Assembly: GCA_002389665.1 (NCBI GenBank)
Contig: DGNO01000005.1
Span: 271,292-335,291 of the forward strand
Length of the DNA stretch: 64,000 nt
Direction: 5' to 3'
From: Rhodobiaceae bacterium UBA4490
GTDB taxonomy: Bacteria; Pseudomonadota; Alphaproteobacteria; Parvibaculales; Parvibaculaceae
Shown here: in pieces, positions 9,385 through 18,713 of the stretch
How positions within the stretch are numbered: position 1 is the first letter of the stretch
How the letters are laid out: each line of letters starts with the position of its first letter
Notes under the pieces: model-generated
Database searches by the model: none
What the model was told of the DNA's origin: nothing
The model's input: the letters and a program-made list of their open reading frames with translations, nothing else
Position numbers and translations under genes: made by a program

Positions 9385-9789
9385 TCAACCCGGCACAAAA
9401 ACCACTGCAGCCTGGCTGTCCGTCACCTTTGCCTCATCCGAGACGGTGAAGTTCGAGAGAATGAACCCGCTCGCCCCGGCAAAAGCGCCGCTGCCGCCTT
9501 CGATGATCCAGCTCACACGGCCATGCTGCTTGCGCTCATCCGCGCTGGGCGTGATGAGGCCGTAGCCTTCCGTTGAAAAGCGCAAAGCCCCTTCCGGGAA
9601 GGTGATCTCGCCCGTCTCGGTAAAGCCCGTCTCGCCTTCCGTTTCAACGCGGGAGGAAAAGCGCGCCGTGCCGGAAAAAGGCGCACCCGCGCCTTCCGCT
9701 TCTCCCTCGATCAGCATGACCATGCCCATTTCATCTTCAGGCTGGGCCACGCCGGTAAAGGTCAGGTGGTAGCGGTATTCGCGCGCCAT
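9385..9789 (-). CDS. Small beta-rich protein, DUF3224-like
   Basis: A 134-residue protein with no signal peptide or membrane segment. It is rich in alternating polar/hydrophobic strands and in Gly, for example FSGTARFSSRVETEGETG and IIEGGSGAFAGASGFILSNF, the second of which resembles the end of DUF3224 and allene-oxide-cyclase-like barrels. Its ATG overlaps the stop codon of the upstream aminotransferase gene by one base, so translation is probably coupled. The function is not known. The family assignment rests on the GGSGAFAGASG pattern only. Confidence 0.6.
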   Translation of the reverse strand: MAREYRYHLTFTGVAQPEDEMGMVMLIEGEAEGAGAPFSGTARFSSRVETEGETGFTETGEITFPEGALRFSTEGYGLITPSADERKQHGRVSWIIEGGSGAFAGASGFILSNFTVSDEAKVTDSQAAVVFVPG

Positions 9790-11174
9790 CAGCCTCGCAG
9801 CCCTTCTTTTTGAACATGGGCTTCCACATCGTCGAGGGCGCGGGCCATGCGGTCGAACATTTCCCCGATCTCGTCTTCCTGGATGATGAGCGGCGGGCAG
9901 AAGGCGATAATGTCGCCTGCCAGCGCCCGCACGATCAGCCCGTGCTTTTGCGCTGCGCCCATGGCCACCGCGCCGATAGCGGCGGATTTATCGAAGCTCT
10001 TCTTCGTTTCTTTGTCGGCAACAAGCTCGATCGCCCCGATCAGCCCCTTGGCGCGCGCATTGCCGACGAGCGGATGATCGGCAAAGCCCAACACGCGCTT
10101 TTCGAACGTAGGCGCAACGGCGCGCACATGCGAAAGGATGTCGCGTTTTTCGTAAATCTCCAGCGTCTTGCAGGCAACGGCAGCGGCGACAGGGTGGGCG
10201 GTATAAGTAAAGCCGTGACCGAATGTGCCGATCTTTTTGCTTTCATCGATCATCGCCTGATACATGTCCTCGCCGATCGTGACGGCGCCGATGGGCACAT
10301 AGGCCGAGGAAAGCGCCTTGGCGACGGAAATGGAATCCGGCTTCATGCCGAAAGTCTGCGCCCCGAACATGTTGCCCGTGCGCGCAAAGCCGCAAATCAC
10401 TTCATCGGTAATGAAATAGATGTCGTATTTGTCGAGTACCGCCTGAATTTTTTCAAAATAGCCTTGTGGAGGCATGACGACGCCGCCCGCGCCCATAATG
10501 GGTTCGGCAATGAAGCCGGCAACCGTCTCCGGCCCTTCGCGCAGGATCAGCTCTTCCAGCTCCTGCGCGCGGCGCGCGGAAAATTCTTCCTCGCTCTCGC
10601 CCGCTTCCCCCTGACGGTAATAGTGGGGGCTGCCGGTATGGAAAATCCGTTCGATGGGCAGATCGAAATCCATATGGTTCGCGGGCAGGCCCGTCAGCGA
10701 GCCAGATGCGACGGTGACGCCGTGATAGCCCTGCAGGCGCGAGATGATCTTCTTCTTCTCCGGCCGCCCCTTGGCGTTGTTGTAATACCAGAGGAGCTTG
10801 ATCTGCTGATCGTTCGCTTCCGAACCCGAGCCGCAGAAAAGAACTTTTGAGGCATCGTGAGGCGCAATGGCTTTCAGCTTTTCGGCAAGCTCGGCGGCGC
10901 GCTCATGGCTGCGCCCGCCAAAGACATGGCCGAAGGGAAGCTGGCGCATCTGTTCCGTTGCCGCATCGATAAGCTCCGCCTCGCTATAGCCGAGCGAGGT
11001 ACACCAGAGCCCGGCCATGCCTTCGATATATTCCTTGCCCTCGCTGTCGAAGACATGAATGCCTTCACCGCGCTCGATGATCAGCGGCCCCGTGCTGCGG
11101 AACGTGTCGAGATTGGTGTAAGGGTGCAGGACGGTTTCGATGTCCCGCTTGGCGGCGTTAGAAAGACCAGTCAT
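9789..11174 (-). CDS. Class III (omega) aminotransferase, PLP-dependent
   Basis: A 461-residue fold-type I enzyme. Visible markers are GSGSEANDQQIKLLWYY (phosphate-binding cup), YHGVTVASGSLTG, the FITDEVICGFARTGNMFG segment with the cofactor-contacting Asp, and SVAKALSSAYVPIGAV with the PLP lysine. The pattern fits omega-transaminases and putrescine- or beta-alanine-pyruvate aminotransferases, which move an amino group from an amine to pyruvate. Substrate specificity is not readable. It lies 71 bases downstream of the amidase gene and is coupled to the following small gene, so an amide-to-amine catabolic operon is plausible. Confidence 0.92.
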   Translation of the reverse strand: MTGLSNAAKRDIETVLHPYTNLDTFRSTGPLIIERGEGIHVFDSEGKEYIEGMAGLWCTSLGYSEAELIDAATEQMRQLPFGHVFGGRSHERAAELAEKLKAIAPHDASKVLFCGSGSEANDQQIKLLWYYNNAKGRPEKKKIISRLQGYHGVTVASGSLTGLPANHMDFDLPIERIFHTGSPHYYRQGEAGESEEEFSARRAQELEELILREGPETVAGFIAEPIMGAGGVVMPPQGYFEKIQAVLDKYDIYFITDEVICGFARTGNMFGAQTFGMKPDSISVAKALSSAYVPIGAVTIGEDMYQAMIDESKKIGTFGHGFTYTAHPVAAAVACKTLEIYEKRDILSHVRAVAPTFEKRVLGFADHPLVGNARAKGLIGAIELVADKETKKSFDKSAAIGAVAMGAAQKHGLIVRALAGDIIAFCPPLIIQEDEIGEMFDRMARALDDVEAHVQKEGLRG

Positions 11175-11245
11175 GAAATACTCCTAGATGAGCCGGGCCG
11201 CTTTTAGGTGGGCCTTATTGCATCATTATTAAAGGCGCGGCGGGC

Positions 11246-12730
11246 TTAAAAACCCTTGGGCGGTTTGAAGCCTCCGAGCGCCTGTTCCAGCATGCCGGCA
11301 ACGGCAATGGTCGTATAATCTTCCAGATGCGGGCCGATGATCTGAATGCCGACGGGCAGGCCCTTCTGCGTAATGCCGACAGGGGCAACGCTCGCGGGCA
11401 AATGGCAGAGCACCGCCGGTCCCGCCCAGATCAGCACATCCATATAAGGCCGGTTCTTACCGTTCACTTCCAGTGCGCGCGCATGCCAGTTCGAGGTGTG
11501 GTCATGGGCAAAGGCCGGGCGCATCAAGACCGGGGCGAGCACCACATCATAGCGTGTAAAGAACTCCGCCCATTTGGCGCGCAGCTGCTCGCGCTTTTCA
11601 TGCCAGATCAACCAGTCGGCATAAGAAAGCGTGCCGCCGCGTGCCTGCAGCATGGCGTGGCTCTTGTCGGCGGGATCGCCTTCCGCTTTCAGTTTCTCCC
11701 AGCGCTCTTTCACATGCGGCGGCATGCGCGAGGCGACATTGGCATGAAGCAGCATGAGATAGGCTTCGGTGATCTCGGCCAGCGTGAAATCCGGCCGCGC
11801 TTCCCAATCGATGATCGCGCCGTCGGCTTCCAGCGCCTTGGCGGCCTCGGTGAAAAGCGCGGTGCTTTCTTTGTCGATGTCGCAGAAGGGGTCCTCGAAC
11901 CAGGTCGCAACGCGCAGGCCCTTGGGCGAGGTGGCGCGTGGGCGCGGCAGGTTCAGCGTAAAGCCTTTTGCCTGGGCTTCATTCGGCCCCGCCACGATGC
12001 CGAGCAGCAGGGCGAGGTCTTGCGCGGAAAGGCCGAGCGGGCCGACCACGGAAAGATCGCCTTCGCCAAGCGCGCCGGGTTCGGGGGGAATATGCCCGCG
12101 CTTCGGCACGATACCGAAAGTCGGCTTATGGCCGAAGACACCGCAGAGATGAGCGGGCGTGCGGATCGAGCCGCCGATGTCGCTGCCGAGCTCAAGCGGC
12201 GTCAGCCCGCCGGCAAGCGCCGCCGCCGCCCCGCCCGAGGAGCCGCCGGGTCCGCAGGACAGGTCCCAGGGATTGTTCGTCGTGCCATAGACCTCATTAT
12301 AGGTCTGAAGATCGCCGGAAAGAAACGGCACATTGGTCTTGCCGAAAATAATGGCGCCTGCATTCACGATGCGCTGAACGGCCTCGGCATGGCGCGTGGG
12401 GCGGTGACCGGCGAATTGCGGCGCCCCGCCAACGGCCTTCATGCCCGCTACTTCCAGCGCGTCTTTGATGGTCATGGGCAACCCGTGCAGCGGCCCCCAG
12501 CTCTGACCGCGCTTGCGGGCAGCGTTCGCCGCCTCGGCCTGCGCTTTGGCGGCGCCGAAATCCTGATCGACAATGGCGTTGAGCGCCGGGTTATGGGCCT
12601 GCGCGCGGGCCTGAAAATAATCCACAAGCTCGGCGGAGGAGGTTTTGCCCCGCTCCAGTGCCTGCAGCAGCCGGTAGGCGGGTTGAAAATGCCAGTCGCC
12701 CTGTGATGCACCCATCCGTGACGCGCCCAT
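11246..12730 (-). CDS. Amidase signature family hydrolase
   Basis: A 494-residue hydrolase from ATG 12730, which is preceded by GAGGAGGAAC at a good distance. A start at 12796 would add 22 residues with no support. The Ser-cisSer-Lys catalytic set is visible: Lys in TIKDALEV, cis-Ser in CGPGGSSGGAAAA, and the nucleophile Ser in GSDIGGSIRTPA. The family hydrolyses linear amides; members include acetamidase and fatty acid amide hydrolase-like enzymes as well as GatA. It stands apart from gatB/gatC, so it is unlikely to be GatA. It is first in a probable three-gene minus-strand operon with the aminotransferase and the small beta-rich protein. Confidence 0.9.
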   Translation of the reverse strand: MGASRMGASQGDWHFQPAYRLLQALERGKTSSAELVDYFQARAQAHNPALNAIVDQDFGAAKAQAEAANAARKRGQSWGPLHGLPMTIKDALEVAGMKAVGGAPQFAGHRPTRHAEAVQRIVNAGAIIFGKTNVPFLSGDLQTYNEVYGTTNNPWDLSCGPGGSSGGAAAALAGGLTPLELGSDIGGSIRTPAHLCGVFGHKPTFGIVPKRGHIPPEPGALGEGDLSVVGPLGLSAQDLALLLGIVAGPNEAQAKGFTLNLPRPRATSPKGLRVATWFEDPFCDIDKESTALFTEAAKALEADGAIIDWEARPDFTLAEITEAYLMLLHANVASRMPPHVKERWEKLKAEGDPADKSHAMLQARGGTLSYADWLIWHEKREQLRAKWAEFFTRYDVVLAPVLMRPAFAHDHTSNWHARALEVNGKNRPYMDVLIWAGPAVLCHLPASVAPVGITQKGLPVGIQIIGPHLEDYTTIAVAGMLEQALGGFKPPKGF

Positions 12731-12914
12731 GGTCCGTTCCTCCTCATTTCTCTTTTTCACAAGAGTTATCGGGGTTTTGGGGGGCTCACAAGGCAAAAGG
12801 GCCCCAATTTAGGCCGCCCGGGCGGCGCGGCAAGCGTTGTTTGACGCCGCGGTTCACTCTAAACTCGGGCCCAACAAGGGGTAAAAGCCACACAAAACAG
12901 GCGAGGGACATGCC

Positions 12915-14555
12915 ATGCTGGGCTTGATGCAAGATTGGCCGCTTACGGTCGACAGAATTATCGATCACGCGAACCGTTTTCACGGCGACCGCGAAATCGT
13001 CACCCGGACGGTCGAAGGGCCGATCCACCGCTGCACCTATAAGGACATTCACCTGCGCGCCCGCAAGCTTTCCCAGGCGCTGAAGAAGCTGGGCGGCAAG
13101 AAGGGCGACGTCATCGCCACCATGGCCTGGAACACCTACCGGCATCTGGAAAGCTGGTACGGCATTACCGGCATGGGCGGGGTCTATCACACGCTGAACC
13201 CGCGCCTGTTCGCCGAGCAGCTCGTCTATATCATTAACCATGCCGAAGACCGTTTCATCCTGCTCGATACGACTTTCGTGCCGGTGATCGAGGCGATTGC
13301 CGATCAGCTTCCCAACGTCAAAGCCTTCATCCTGATGACGGATAAGGCCCATATGCCGGAAACGAAGCTGAAAAACGTCTATTGCTATGACGAGATCGTG
13401 GAAGCCGAAGACGGCAACCATGTCTGGGAAAAGATGGACGAGAACGACGCCTGCGGCCTTTGCTACACGTCCGGCACGACGGGCAATCCGAAGGGCGTGC
13501 TTTATTCGCACCGCTCCAACGTCCTGCACTCGCTGGCCGCCAATAATGCCGACGCGCTGGGCGCGCGCTCGCGCGACAGCATTCTCCCGGTGGTGCCGAT
13601 GTTCCACGCCAATGCCTGGTCGCTTGCGTTCTCGGCGCCGGCCGTCGGCGCCAAGCTCGTCATGCCGGGCGCACAGATGGACGGGGAGTCGATCTTCGAA
13701 TTGCTCGACAAGGAAGGCGTGACCATCACCGCCGCCGTGCCGACGGTCTGGCTCATGCTGCTGCAATATCTGGAAAAGACGGGCGCCAAACTGCCCAAGC
13801 TCGACCGCGTGGTGATCGGGGGCTCGGCGGCGCCGCGCTCCATGATCCAGGCTTTCGAGGACAATTACGATGTGCAGGTCTTCCATGCCTGGGGCATGAC
13901 CGAAATGTCGCCCATCGGCACGATCGGCTCCTTGAAAGCGGGCAATGAAGATCTCAGCCGCGAACAACAGCTCGACCTGAAATGCAAGCAGGGCCGGGCG
14001 ATCTTCACGGTGGAAATGAAAATCACCGATGATGACGGCAACGATCTGCCGAATGACGGCAAGGCCTTCGGCCATCTGATGGTGCGCGGGCCTGCCATCG
14101 CCAAAGCCTATCTGAAAGGCGAGGGCGGCGAGATTCTCGATGCCGATGGCTGGTTCGACACCGGCGATGTCGCCACGATCGACGCGGACGGCTATATGCA
14201 GATCACCGACCGCTCGAAAGATGTCATCAAGTCCGGTGGGGAATGGATTTCCTCCATCGAGCTGGAAAACCTCGCCGTCGGCCATCCCGATATCGCCGAA
14301 GCCGCGGTCATCGGTATCGCACACCCCAAATGGGACGAGCGTCCCCTGCTTGTCGTCGTTACGAAAGAGGGCAAGTCACTGACCCGTGAAGACGTGCTCG
14401 GCTATATGGAAGGTAAGATCGCCAAATGGTGGATGCCGGACGATGTGGTCTTCGTCGAGGAGATCCCGCACACGGCAACGGGCAAGATCCAGAAACTGAC
14501 GCTGCGCGAGCAGTTCAAAGGATATAAGTTGCCGACCGCCGATGCGGCCGAATAA
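12915..14555 (+). CDS. AMP-dependent long-chain fatty-acid--CoA ligase
   Basis: A 546-residue adenylate-forming enzyme that activates a carboxylic acid with ATP and transfers it to CoA. Core motifs are the ATP loop [12 protein letters not shown] (about residues 183-194), [24 protein letters not shown] with the A7 Asp, [14 protein letters not shown], and a C-terminal Lys in [13 protein letters not shown]. The combination with [12 protein letters not shown] is usual for medium and long-chain acyl-CoA synthetases. It lies divergent from the amidase operon and near genes for enoyl-CoA hydratases, so a role in fatty-acid use is likely. Confidence 0.92.
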   Translation: MLGLMQDWPLTVDRIIDHANRFHGDREIVTRTVEGPIHRCTYKDIHLRARKLSQALKKLGGKKGDVIATMAWNTYRHLESWYGITGMGGVYHTLNPRLFAEQLVYIINHAEDRFILLDTTFVPVIEAIADQLPNVKAFILMTDKAHMPETKLKNVYCYDEIVEAEDGNHVWEKMDENDACGLCYTSGTTGNPKGVLYSHRSNVLHSLAANNADALGARSRDSILPVVPMFHANAWSLAFSAPAVGAKLVMPGAQMDGESIFELLDKEGVTITAAVPTVWLMLLQYLEKTGAKLPKLDRVVIGGSAAPRSMIQAFEDNYDVQVFHAWGMTEMSPIGTIGSLKAGNEDLSREQQLDLKCKQGRAIFTVEMKITDDDGNDLPNDGKAFGHLMVRGPAIAKAYLKGEGGEILDADGWFDTGDVATIDADGYMQITDRSKDVIKSGGEWISSIELENLAVGHPDIAEAAVIGIAHPKWDERPLLVVVTKEGKSLTREDVLGYMEGKIAKWWMPDDVVFVEEIPHTATGKIQKLTLREQFKGYKLPTADAAE

Positions 14556-14626
14556 GCGGGCGCCGGCCGATCGAGAGTGCCGGTCAAGGGCAAGAATACC
14601 GGTCAAGGGTATAAGGGGTACGGATT

Positions 14627-15361
14627 ATGAACGAACGCTCGGCTTTCGCGCGTTGGAGTTTCAGGCTTGCGCTGCTCGCCGCCGTTGTCGGCGTGCTCGC
14701 GGTTCTCGGCCACAGGCTCGGGGTGATGGATTTCAGGCTGGCGATTTTCGGCCTGATGGGCAGCACGCTGATCGGTCTTGCCGCGGCGCTGTCCGGCGTT
14801 GCCGGTATCGCCATCACGCTGATGGGCCGCAAGGGCGGCACGGTTTTCGCCGCCGCCGGTCTGGTGCTCGGTCTTGTCGTTGCGGTGCCGGTGCTGCTTG
14901 CCGCGCAGGCAGGCTCCGCCGTGCCGCGCATTCACGACATTTCGACGGACCTTCAGGACCCGCCGAAATTCGTCGCCGTGCGGGCGCTGCGCACCCCGCA
15001 GCACAATTCCCTGGAGCGGGAAGAACCGGGAAATCTTGGTGAGCTGCAACAGGCAGGTTATCCGGATCTCGGGCCTGCACTCATTGAGCGTCATCCCGGT
15101 CAGGTCTTCGAGGAAGCGCTGGCGCTGGTCAAAGAGCGCGGCTGGGAAGTCGTCGCCGTCTCCGTCGAAAACGGCACGATCGAGGCAACGGATACGACCG
15201 CGCTGATGGGCTTCAAGGATGATGTGGTGATCCGTGTGCGTGAGGAAGCAGGCAAAGCGCTCGTCGATATGCGTTCCGCCTCCCGTGTCGGGCAGAGCGA
15301 TCTCGGCGCCAATGCCAAACGCATCGAAGCGTTTTTGAGCGATCTGAAAAACGCCGGCTGA
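14627..15361 (+). CDS. DUF1499 domain protein with N-terminal membrane segments
   Basis: A 244-residue protein. Three hydrophobic segments span about residues 10-95, followed by a soluble DUF1499 domain beginning near PRIHDISTDLQDPPKF. Family features are the IHDISTD start and the closing pattern VDMRSASRVGQSDLGANAKR. The biochemical role of DUF1499 is not established; it is common in alphaproteobacteria. It lies 71 bases after the acyl-CoA ligase gene and ends just before a strong terminator hairpin. Confidence 0.85.
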   Translation: MNERSAFARWSFRLALLAAVVGVLAVLGHRLGVMDFRLAIFGLMGSTLIGLAAALSGVAGIAITLMGRKGGTVFAAAGLVLGLVVAVPVLLAAQAGSAVPRIHDISTDLQDPPKFVAVRALRTPQHNSLEREEPGNLGELQQAGYPDLGPALIERHPGQVFEEALALVKERGWEVVAVSVENGTIEATDTTALMGFKDDVVIRVREEAGKALVDMRSASRVGQSDLGANAKRIEAFLSDLKNAG

Positions 15362-15383
15362 CAGGCTATTGCTTTAATCGAAG

Positions 15384-15415
15384 CGCCCCGGTCTTGAGAA
15401 AGGCCGGGGCGTTTT
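15384..15415 (+). terminator. Rho-independent terminator after DUF1499 gene
   Basis: An 8-base perfect stem (CGCCCCGG at 15384-15391 and CCGGGGCG at 15404-15411) with a 12-base loop is followed by TTTT. It lies 23 bases after the stop of the DUF1499 gene and 8 bases before the convergent MBL-fold gene's stop. Confidence 0.85.
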
Positions 15416-15418
15416 CGT

Positions 15419-16318
15419 TCAGGAAAGCCGGTATTGGTTCTCGATGCCGGGGGCGCCGTCCGTTGCAACGCGGCCCGTCTCGACCATGTGAATGAGATGG
15501 GCAAGCACCGAGCGGCGGGCGGCCGGGTGCAGGCGCTTGTCGATGTCGGCATACATGGTCTCGACCATGGCCGGGATGGTGGTGTGGCCTTCCTCGATCT
15601 GGCGCAGGATCTGCGCCTCGCGCTGGCGCCGGTGCACGAGATAGGCGCGCACGAAGGATTGGGGATTGGTGATGGCGGGCCCATGGGTCGGCCAGTAAAT
15701 CTCGTCGTCCCGGTCGAGCAGCTTTTTCAGCGAATTGAAATAGTCGCTCATATTGCCGTCGGGCGGGCTCACCACGCTGGTCGACCAGCCCATGACATGG
15801 TCGCCCGTGAAGAGCGCTTTTTCTTCCCGCAATCCGAAACACATATGGTTCGAGGTATGGCCGGGCGTGAAGACCGCGTCGAATGTCCAGCCATCCCCTT
15901 CGATGGTGTCGCCGTCTTCGAGTTTTATGTCGGGCTGAAATTTCCAGTCCGCGCCTTCCTCGCGCGCGCCGTCGTCTTTCTTCTCCCCGCCATGGGGGCC
16001 GAAGGCGAGGGTCGGTGCGCCGGTCAGCTTTTTAAGCGGCTCGGCGGCGGGCGAATGGTCCATATGCGTATGGGTGATGAGGATATGGGTAACGGTTTCC
16101 CCTTCGATCGCCGCCAGCAATGCTTCGACGTGATCGTTCATCAGCGGGCCGGGGTCGATCACCGCTACCTCGCCCTTGCCGACAATATAGGTGCCCGTGC
16201 CTTTGAAGGTGAAGCCGCCCGGATTATTGGCGGTCACCCGGCGGATCAGCGGCGATACCTGGTCGCAGCGGCCATATTCGATATCGATGTCGCGCACAAA
16301 AGGGATCTCGCTGCTCAT
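15419..16318 (-). CDS. MBL-fold metallohydrolase (LACTB2-like)
   Basis: A 299-residue metallo-beta-lactamase-fold protein. The metal-binding motif THTHMDH (HxHxDH) lies at about residue 84-90. A further His in FTPGHTSNHM and the Asp in ALFTGDHVMG complete the site. The C-terminal 80 residues (from about 215, LVHRRQREAQILRQIEEG) match the winged-helix tail of the LACTB2-like branch. Such enzymes hydrolyse thioesters, lactones or nucleic acids; the substrate is not determined. It is convergent with the DUF1499 gene, with the terminator between. Confidence 0.88.
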   Translation of the reverse strand: MSSEIPFVRDIDIEYGRCDQVSPLIRRVTANNPGGFTFKGTGTYIVGKGEVAVIDPGPLMNDHVEALLAAIEGETVTHILITHTHMDHSPAAEPLKKLTGAPTLAFGPHGGEKKDDGAREEGADWKFQPDIKLEDGDTIEGDGWTFDAVFTPGHTSNHMCFGLREEKALFTGDHVMGWSTSVVSPPDGNMSDYFNSLKKLLDRDDEIYWPTHGPAITNPQSFVRAYLVHRRQREAQILRQIEEGHTTIPAMVETMYADIDKRLHPAARRSVLAHLIHMVETGRVATDGAPGIENQYRLS

Positions 16319-16415
16319 TCGGGCCTCCCGTCTTCAACTGGCGCGCAGCATTCATGATTGAGCGCCGCCGCGCAAGGGCCGATGGGGAAGATAAATTTGC
16401 AGAAAAGATGGGCGC

Positions 16416-16721
16416 TCAGGCCGCAATGTCGCTATCGGCGACGGGGCTGAGCGGTTTGCGCTTCGGGCGGGTGGTGCGCAGGATGCGGCCCATTTTCCCG
16501 GGCGCGCGCTTTTCCAGCATGATGACGCTGATATTGAGCCAGTGATAGCGCCGCCGCGCCTTGCGCAGCGTCCGCCGCACGGAAGAAGAATAAATCAGCA
16601 GGATCACCAGTCCCGGCATCATCATGAAGAGGCCGAAGGCGAAGGGCGGCGGCAGCGGGGTCAGCACAAGGCCGGGCACGAAAAGGCTCCATCCGAGTGC
16701 GATCATGAAAGTGCGGAACAC
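16416..16721 (-). CDS. Small PGPGW-like membrane protein
   Basis: A 101-residue protein with two hydrophobic segments (about residues 6-50) separated by a Pro-rich turn (TPLPPPFAFG), followed by a strongly basic C-terminal tail. The pattern GWSLFVPGLVLTPLPPPFAFG resembles small transmembrane proteins annotated PGPGW. The start is a GTG at 16721, with an alternative ATG at 16706, and neither has a strong ribosome-binding site. It lies 97 bases upstream of the MBL gene on the same strand. The function is unknown. Confidence 0.55.
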   Translation of the reverse strand: MFRTFMIALGWSLFVPGLVLTPLPPPFAFGLFMMMPGLVILLIYSSSVRRTLRKARRRYHWLNISVIMLEKRAPGKMGRILRTTRPKRKPLSPVADSDIAA

Positions 16722-16880
16722 GGGGAGCGCCAGCCTGCCTTTAGGGTTTCAACTTTAAAAGAGATAAGCGCTTCTTTGTGGCAAGACAATGGTAGGCGCG
16801 GGCAGGAGGAGGCCGGCGCGCGTCAATCGCGCGCCAATAACGGAACTGTGTTTGCCGTGAAAGGGCCCCCAAACAGCAAA

Positions 16881-16902
16881 GCGGCGCGGAAAGCCGCGCC
16901 GC
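16881..16902 (-). terminator. Terminator hairpin after the 61-codon gene
   Basis: A perfect 9-base stem (GCGGCGCGG at 16881-16889 and CCGCGCCGC at 16894-16902) with a 4-base loop. Read on the minus strand it is followed by the T-rich TTTGCTGTTT and lies 28 bases after the stop of the small gene at 16931. Confidence 0.7.
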
Positions 16903-16930
16903 CCACATTTTCGGGCCAAAAGGCCGTGTC

Positions 16931-17116
16931 TTAGTAGACCGTGGCGATATTCGCGATCATCGCGACCGTATAGACGCCGACAGCGGTATAACCCAGAGCC
17001 GTCACAACGTCGGACACGCGCCACGCTTTCATCCCCTGATACGCCATGCGAATGCCATAGCTAATGTCGCTGGGATGGAAAACTTCCGAAGAATTCAATT
17101 TATCGGTGGCAGCCAT
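16931..17116 (-). CDS. Hypothetical 61-residue protein with one C-terminal hydrophobic segment
   Basis: Residues 1-32 are soluble (MAATDKLNSSEVFHPSDISY...). Residues about 36-60 form one hydrophobic segment ending in ATVY. An ATG is preceded by GAGAGAG at a fair distance, and the gene is followed by a strong hairpin terminator, which supports a real transcript. I recognise no family. It stands alone, with 255 bases on its 5' side before the next gene. Confidence 0.6.
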   Translation of the reverse strand: MAATDKLNSSEVFHPSDISYGIRMAYQGMKAWRVSDVVTALGYTAVGVYTVAMIANIATVY

Positions 17117-17315
17117 GATGTCTCTCTCGGAGCCAGAGGTTTCAATTGATCCTTGCAGAAGGGCGGGGGAGGAGATGCCGGTTTCCGCAAGGCCAACAAG
17201 GCTAACGCCCTGTTAATCGTCAATTTATGGTGCGCTGCACAATAAATCAAGAGTCCGGATGTAAAAATTTTGCAACGCAACATGAAAGAATGAGAAGGCA
17301 GGGTCACAGAAACGA

Positions 17316-17346
17316 AACCCCGGCAGGGACAAGCCCGGCCGGGGTT
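17316..17346 (-). terminator. Terminator after the S1P-lyase-like gene
   Basis: A perfect 9-base stem (AACCCCGGC at 17316-17324 and GCCGGGGTT at 17338-17346) with a 13-base loop. On the minus strand it runs into TTCGTTTCTG, and it sits 26 bases past the stop of the gene at 17372. Confidence 0.8.
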
Positions 17347-17371
17347 CGTAAGTGATTGAAAAATAAGGGAG

Positions 17372-18613
17372 TTAGCTGTAACGCGCCTCGCGCTTCTCCC
17401 CGGTATTCCCGGCCCGGATTTCCGCCATCCCGGCCTCGATATCGGCAAGATACTGGTCCGCCACTTCCGCATGGAAGGGGGAGAGCATCAGATGGAGGGA
17501 AGGCGGCTCGGTGGTGATGGAGGTAAACCAGCCCCGTTCCAGCAGTTTGCCCCACAGCGCATAGGCATCGACTTCCGGGTGGCGGAAGGCCAAAAGCCCG
17601 AGTTTGGGATCGCCCAGTATCTCGAAACCGAGTTTTTTGACCCCCTCCTGGATTTTCGCCCGCGTGGCGCAGACCGCGCCCTGCTTTTCCTTATAGCCCT
17701 CGACGCCGAGGAAGTTCATCACCGCCCAGGCCGCGGCAATTGCCCCGCCGGGCCGGGTGCCGGCCAGGGTCGGTGTGATCATGCGCGCGCCCGACCAGTC
17801 ATCGGTGTCGAACGGCATATATTGGTAAAGCTCGGCGGAGCGGAACAGCACGCTCGAGGCGCCCTTGGCCGCATAGCCGTATTTGTGGAGGTCCGCCGAC
17901 ATGGAATGGACCGCCGGCACCTCGAAATCGAAGGGCGGCACGTCCACTCCGTTCATCCGTGCGAAGGGCGCGAAATAACCGCCCACACAGGCATCCACAT
18001 GCAGCCAGACGCCTTTTTCGGCGGCGACTTTCCCGAGCTCCGCAATGGGATCGATAATGCCGTGGGGGAAGTTGGGGGCCGAGCCCACCATCATCACGGT
18101 GTCCGCATCGATGACTTTCTTCATCGCCGCCGGATCGGCTTCGTAACTCGTCTCGTTGATCGCCACGCGCCGCACTTCGATATCCATCATATGCGCGGCT
18201 TTTTCGAAGGCGGGATGCGCCGAGCGGGGCAGCACGATATTGGCTTTCGTCTTCGCCCGTCCGCTCGCGCGGGCATAATCGCGCGCCGTTTTGAGTGCCA
18301 TGGTGATGGAATCGGTGCCGCCGGAGGTGATCGCGCCCGTCGCCCCCTCCGGCCCGTGCAGGAGCGAAAGGGCCATGGAAATGACTTCCTCTTCCATCTG
18401 CTTGAGGCTGGGAAAGGCGAGCGGTCCGAGGCCGTTCTCGGACATATACATCGTGTAGGCTTCTTTCTGGACTTTGGCGACCTCGGGCCCGGCATTGAAG
18501 ACATAGACGGCGGTCTTGCCCTCGCGCCATTTGGCGTCATGGGCGCCGCGCTCTTCCATTTCTTTTTTCAGCTCGTCCCAGGCGCGGCCTTTTTCCGGCA
18601 TTGTCACGCTCAT
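17372..18613 (-). CDS. PLP-dependent group II decarboxylase-family enzyme, sphingosine-1-phosphate-lyase-like
   Basis: A 413-residue fold-type I PLP enzyme. Visible marks are ITSGGTDSITMALKTARDYA (cofactor cup, about residues 95-114), HVDACVGGYFAPF (Asp at about 207), and MSADLHKYGYAAKGASS with the PLP lysine at residue 244. The SADxHKYGYxxKG form is that of sphingosine-1-phosphate lyases rather than glutamate decarboxylases. S1P lyase cleaves a phosphorylated long-chain base to a fatty aldehyde and phosphoethanolamine. Unlike eukaryotic enzymes there is no N-terminal membrane anchor. Its promoter region holds a TGACGC-TG-GCGTCA palindrome. True substrate uncertain. Confidence 0.82.
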   Translation of the reverse strand: MSVTMPEKGRAWDELKKEMEERGAHDAKWREGKTAVYVFNAGPEVAKVQKEAYTMYMSENGLGPLAFPSLKQMEEEVISMALSLLHGPEGATGAITSGGTDSITMALKTARDYARASGRAKTKANIVLPRSAHPAFEKAAHMMDIEVRRVAINETSYEADPAAMKKVIDADTVMMVGSAPNFPHGIIDPIAELGKVAAEKGVWLHVDACVGGYFAPFARMNGVDVPPFDFEVPAVHSMSADLHKYGYAAKGASSVLFRSAELYQYMPFDTDDWSGARMITPTLAGTRPGGAIAAAWAVMNFLGVEGYKEKQGAVCATRAKIQEGVKKLGFEILGDPKLGLLAFRHPEVDAYALWGKLLERGWFTSITTEPPSLHLMLSPFHAEVADQYLADIEAGMAEIRAGNTGEKREARYS

Positions 18614-18678
18614 CTTGTCCTCCCTCTTGGCCGTTTCAGGCGGCCTGCCTTAAAGGTTTTGTCTAGCAGACCCGATCA

Positions 18679-18692
18679 TGACGCTGGCGTCA
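18679..18692 (-). promoter_or_regulatory. Palindromic operator candidate TGACGC-N2-GCGTCA, site 1
   Basis: The 14-base palindrome TGACGCTGGCGTCA has perfect 6-base arms and lies 66 bases upstream of the start codon of the S1P-lyase-like gene at 18613. The same arms and spacer length occur at 21903-21916, upstream of the di-iron protein gene. The pairing suggests one transcription factor for both; its identity is unknown. Confidence 0.6.
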
Positions 18693-18713
18693 ATTTCCCA
18701 GGTTATTTCTAGA

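Noticed and set aside
12786..14324. 512-codon minus-strand frame opposite the acyl-CoA ligase
   Set aside because: Antisense shadow with His/Asp/Gly-rich composition typical of reversed high-GC coding DNA; the plus-strand ligase has all its motifs.
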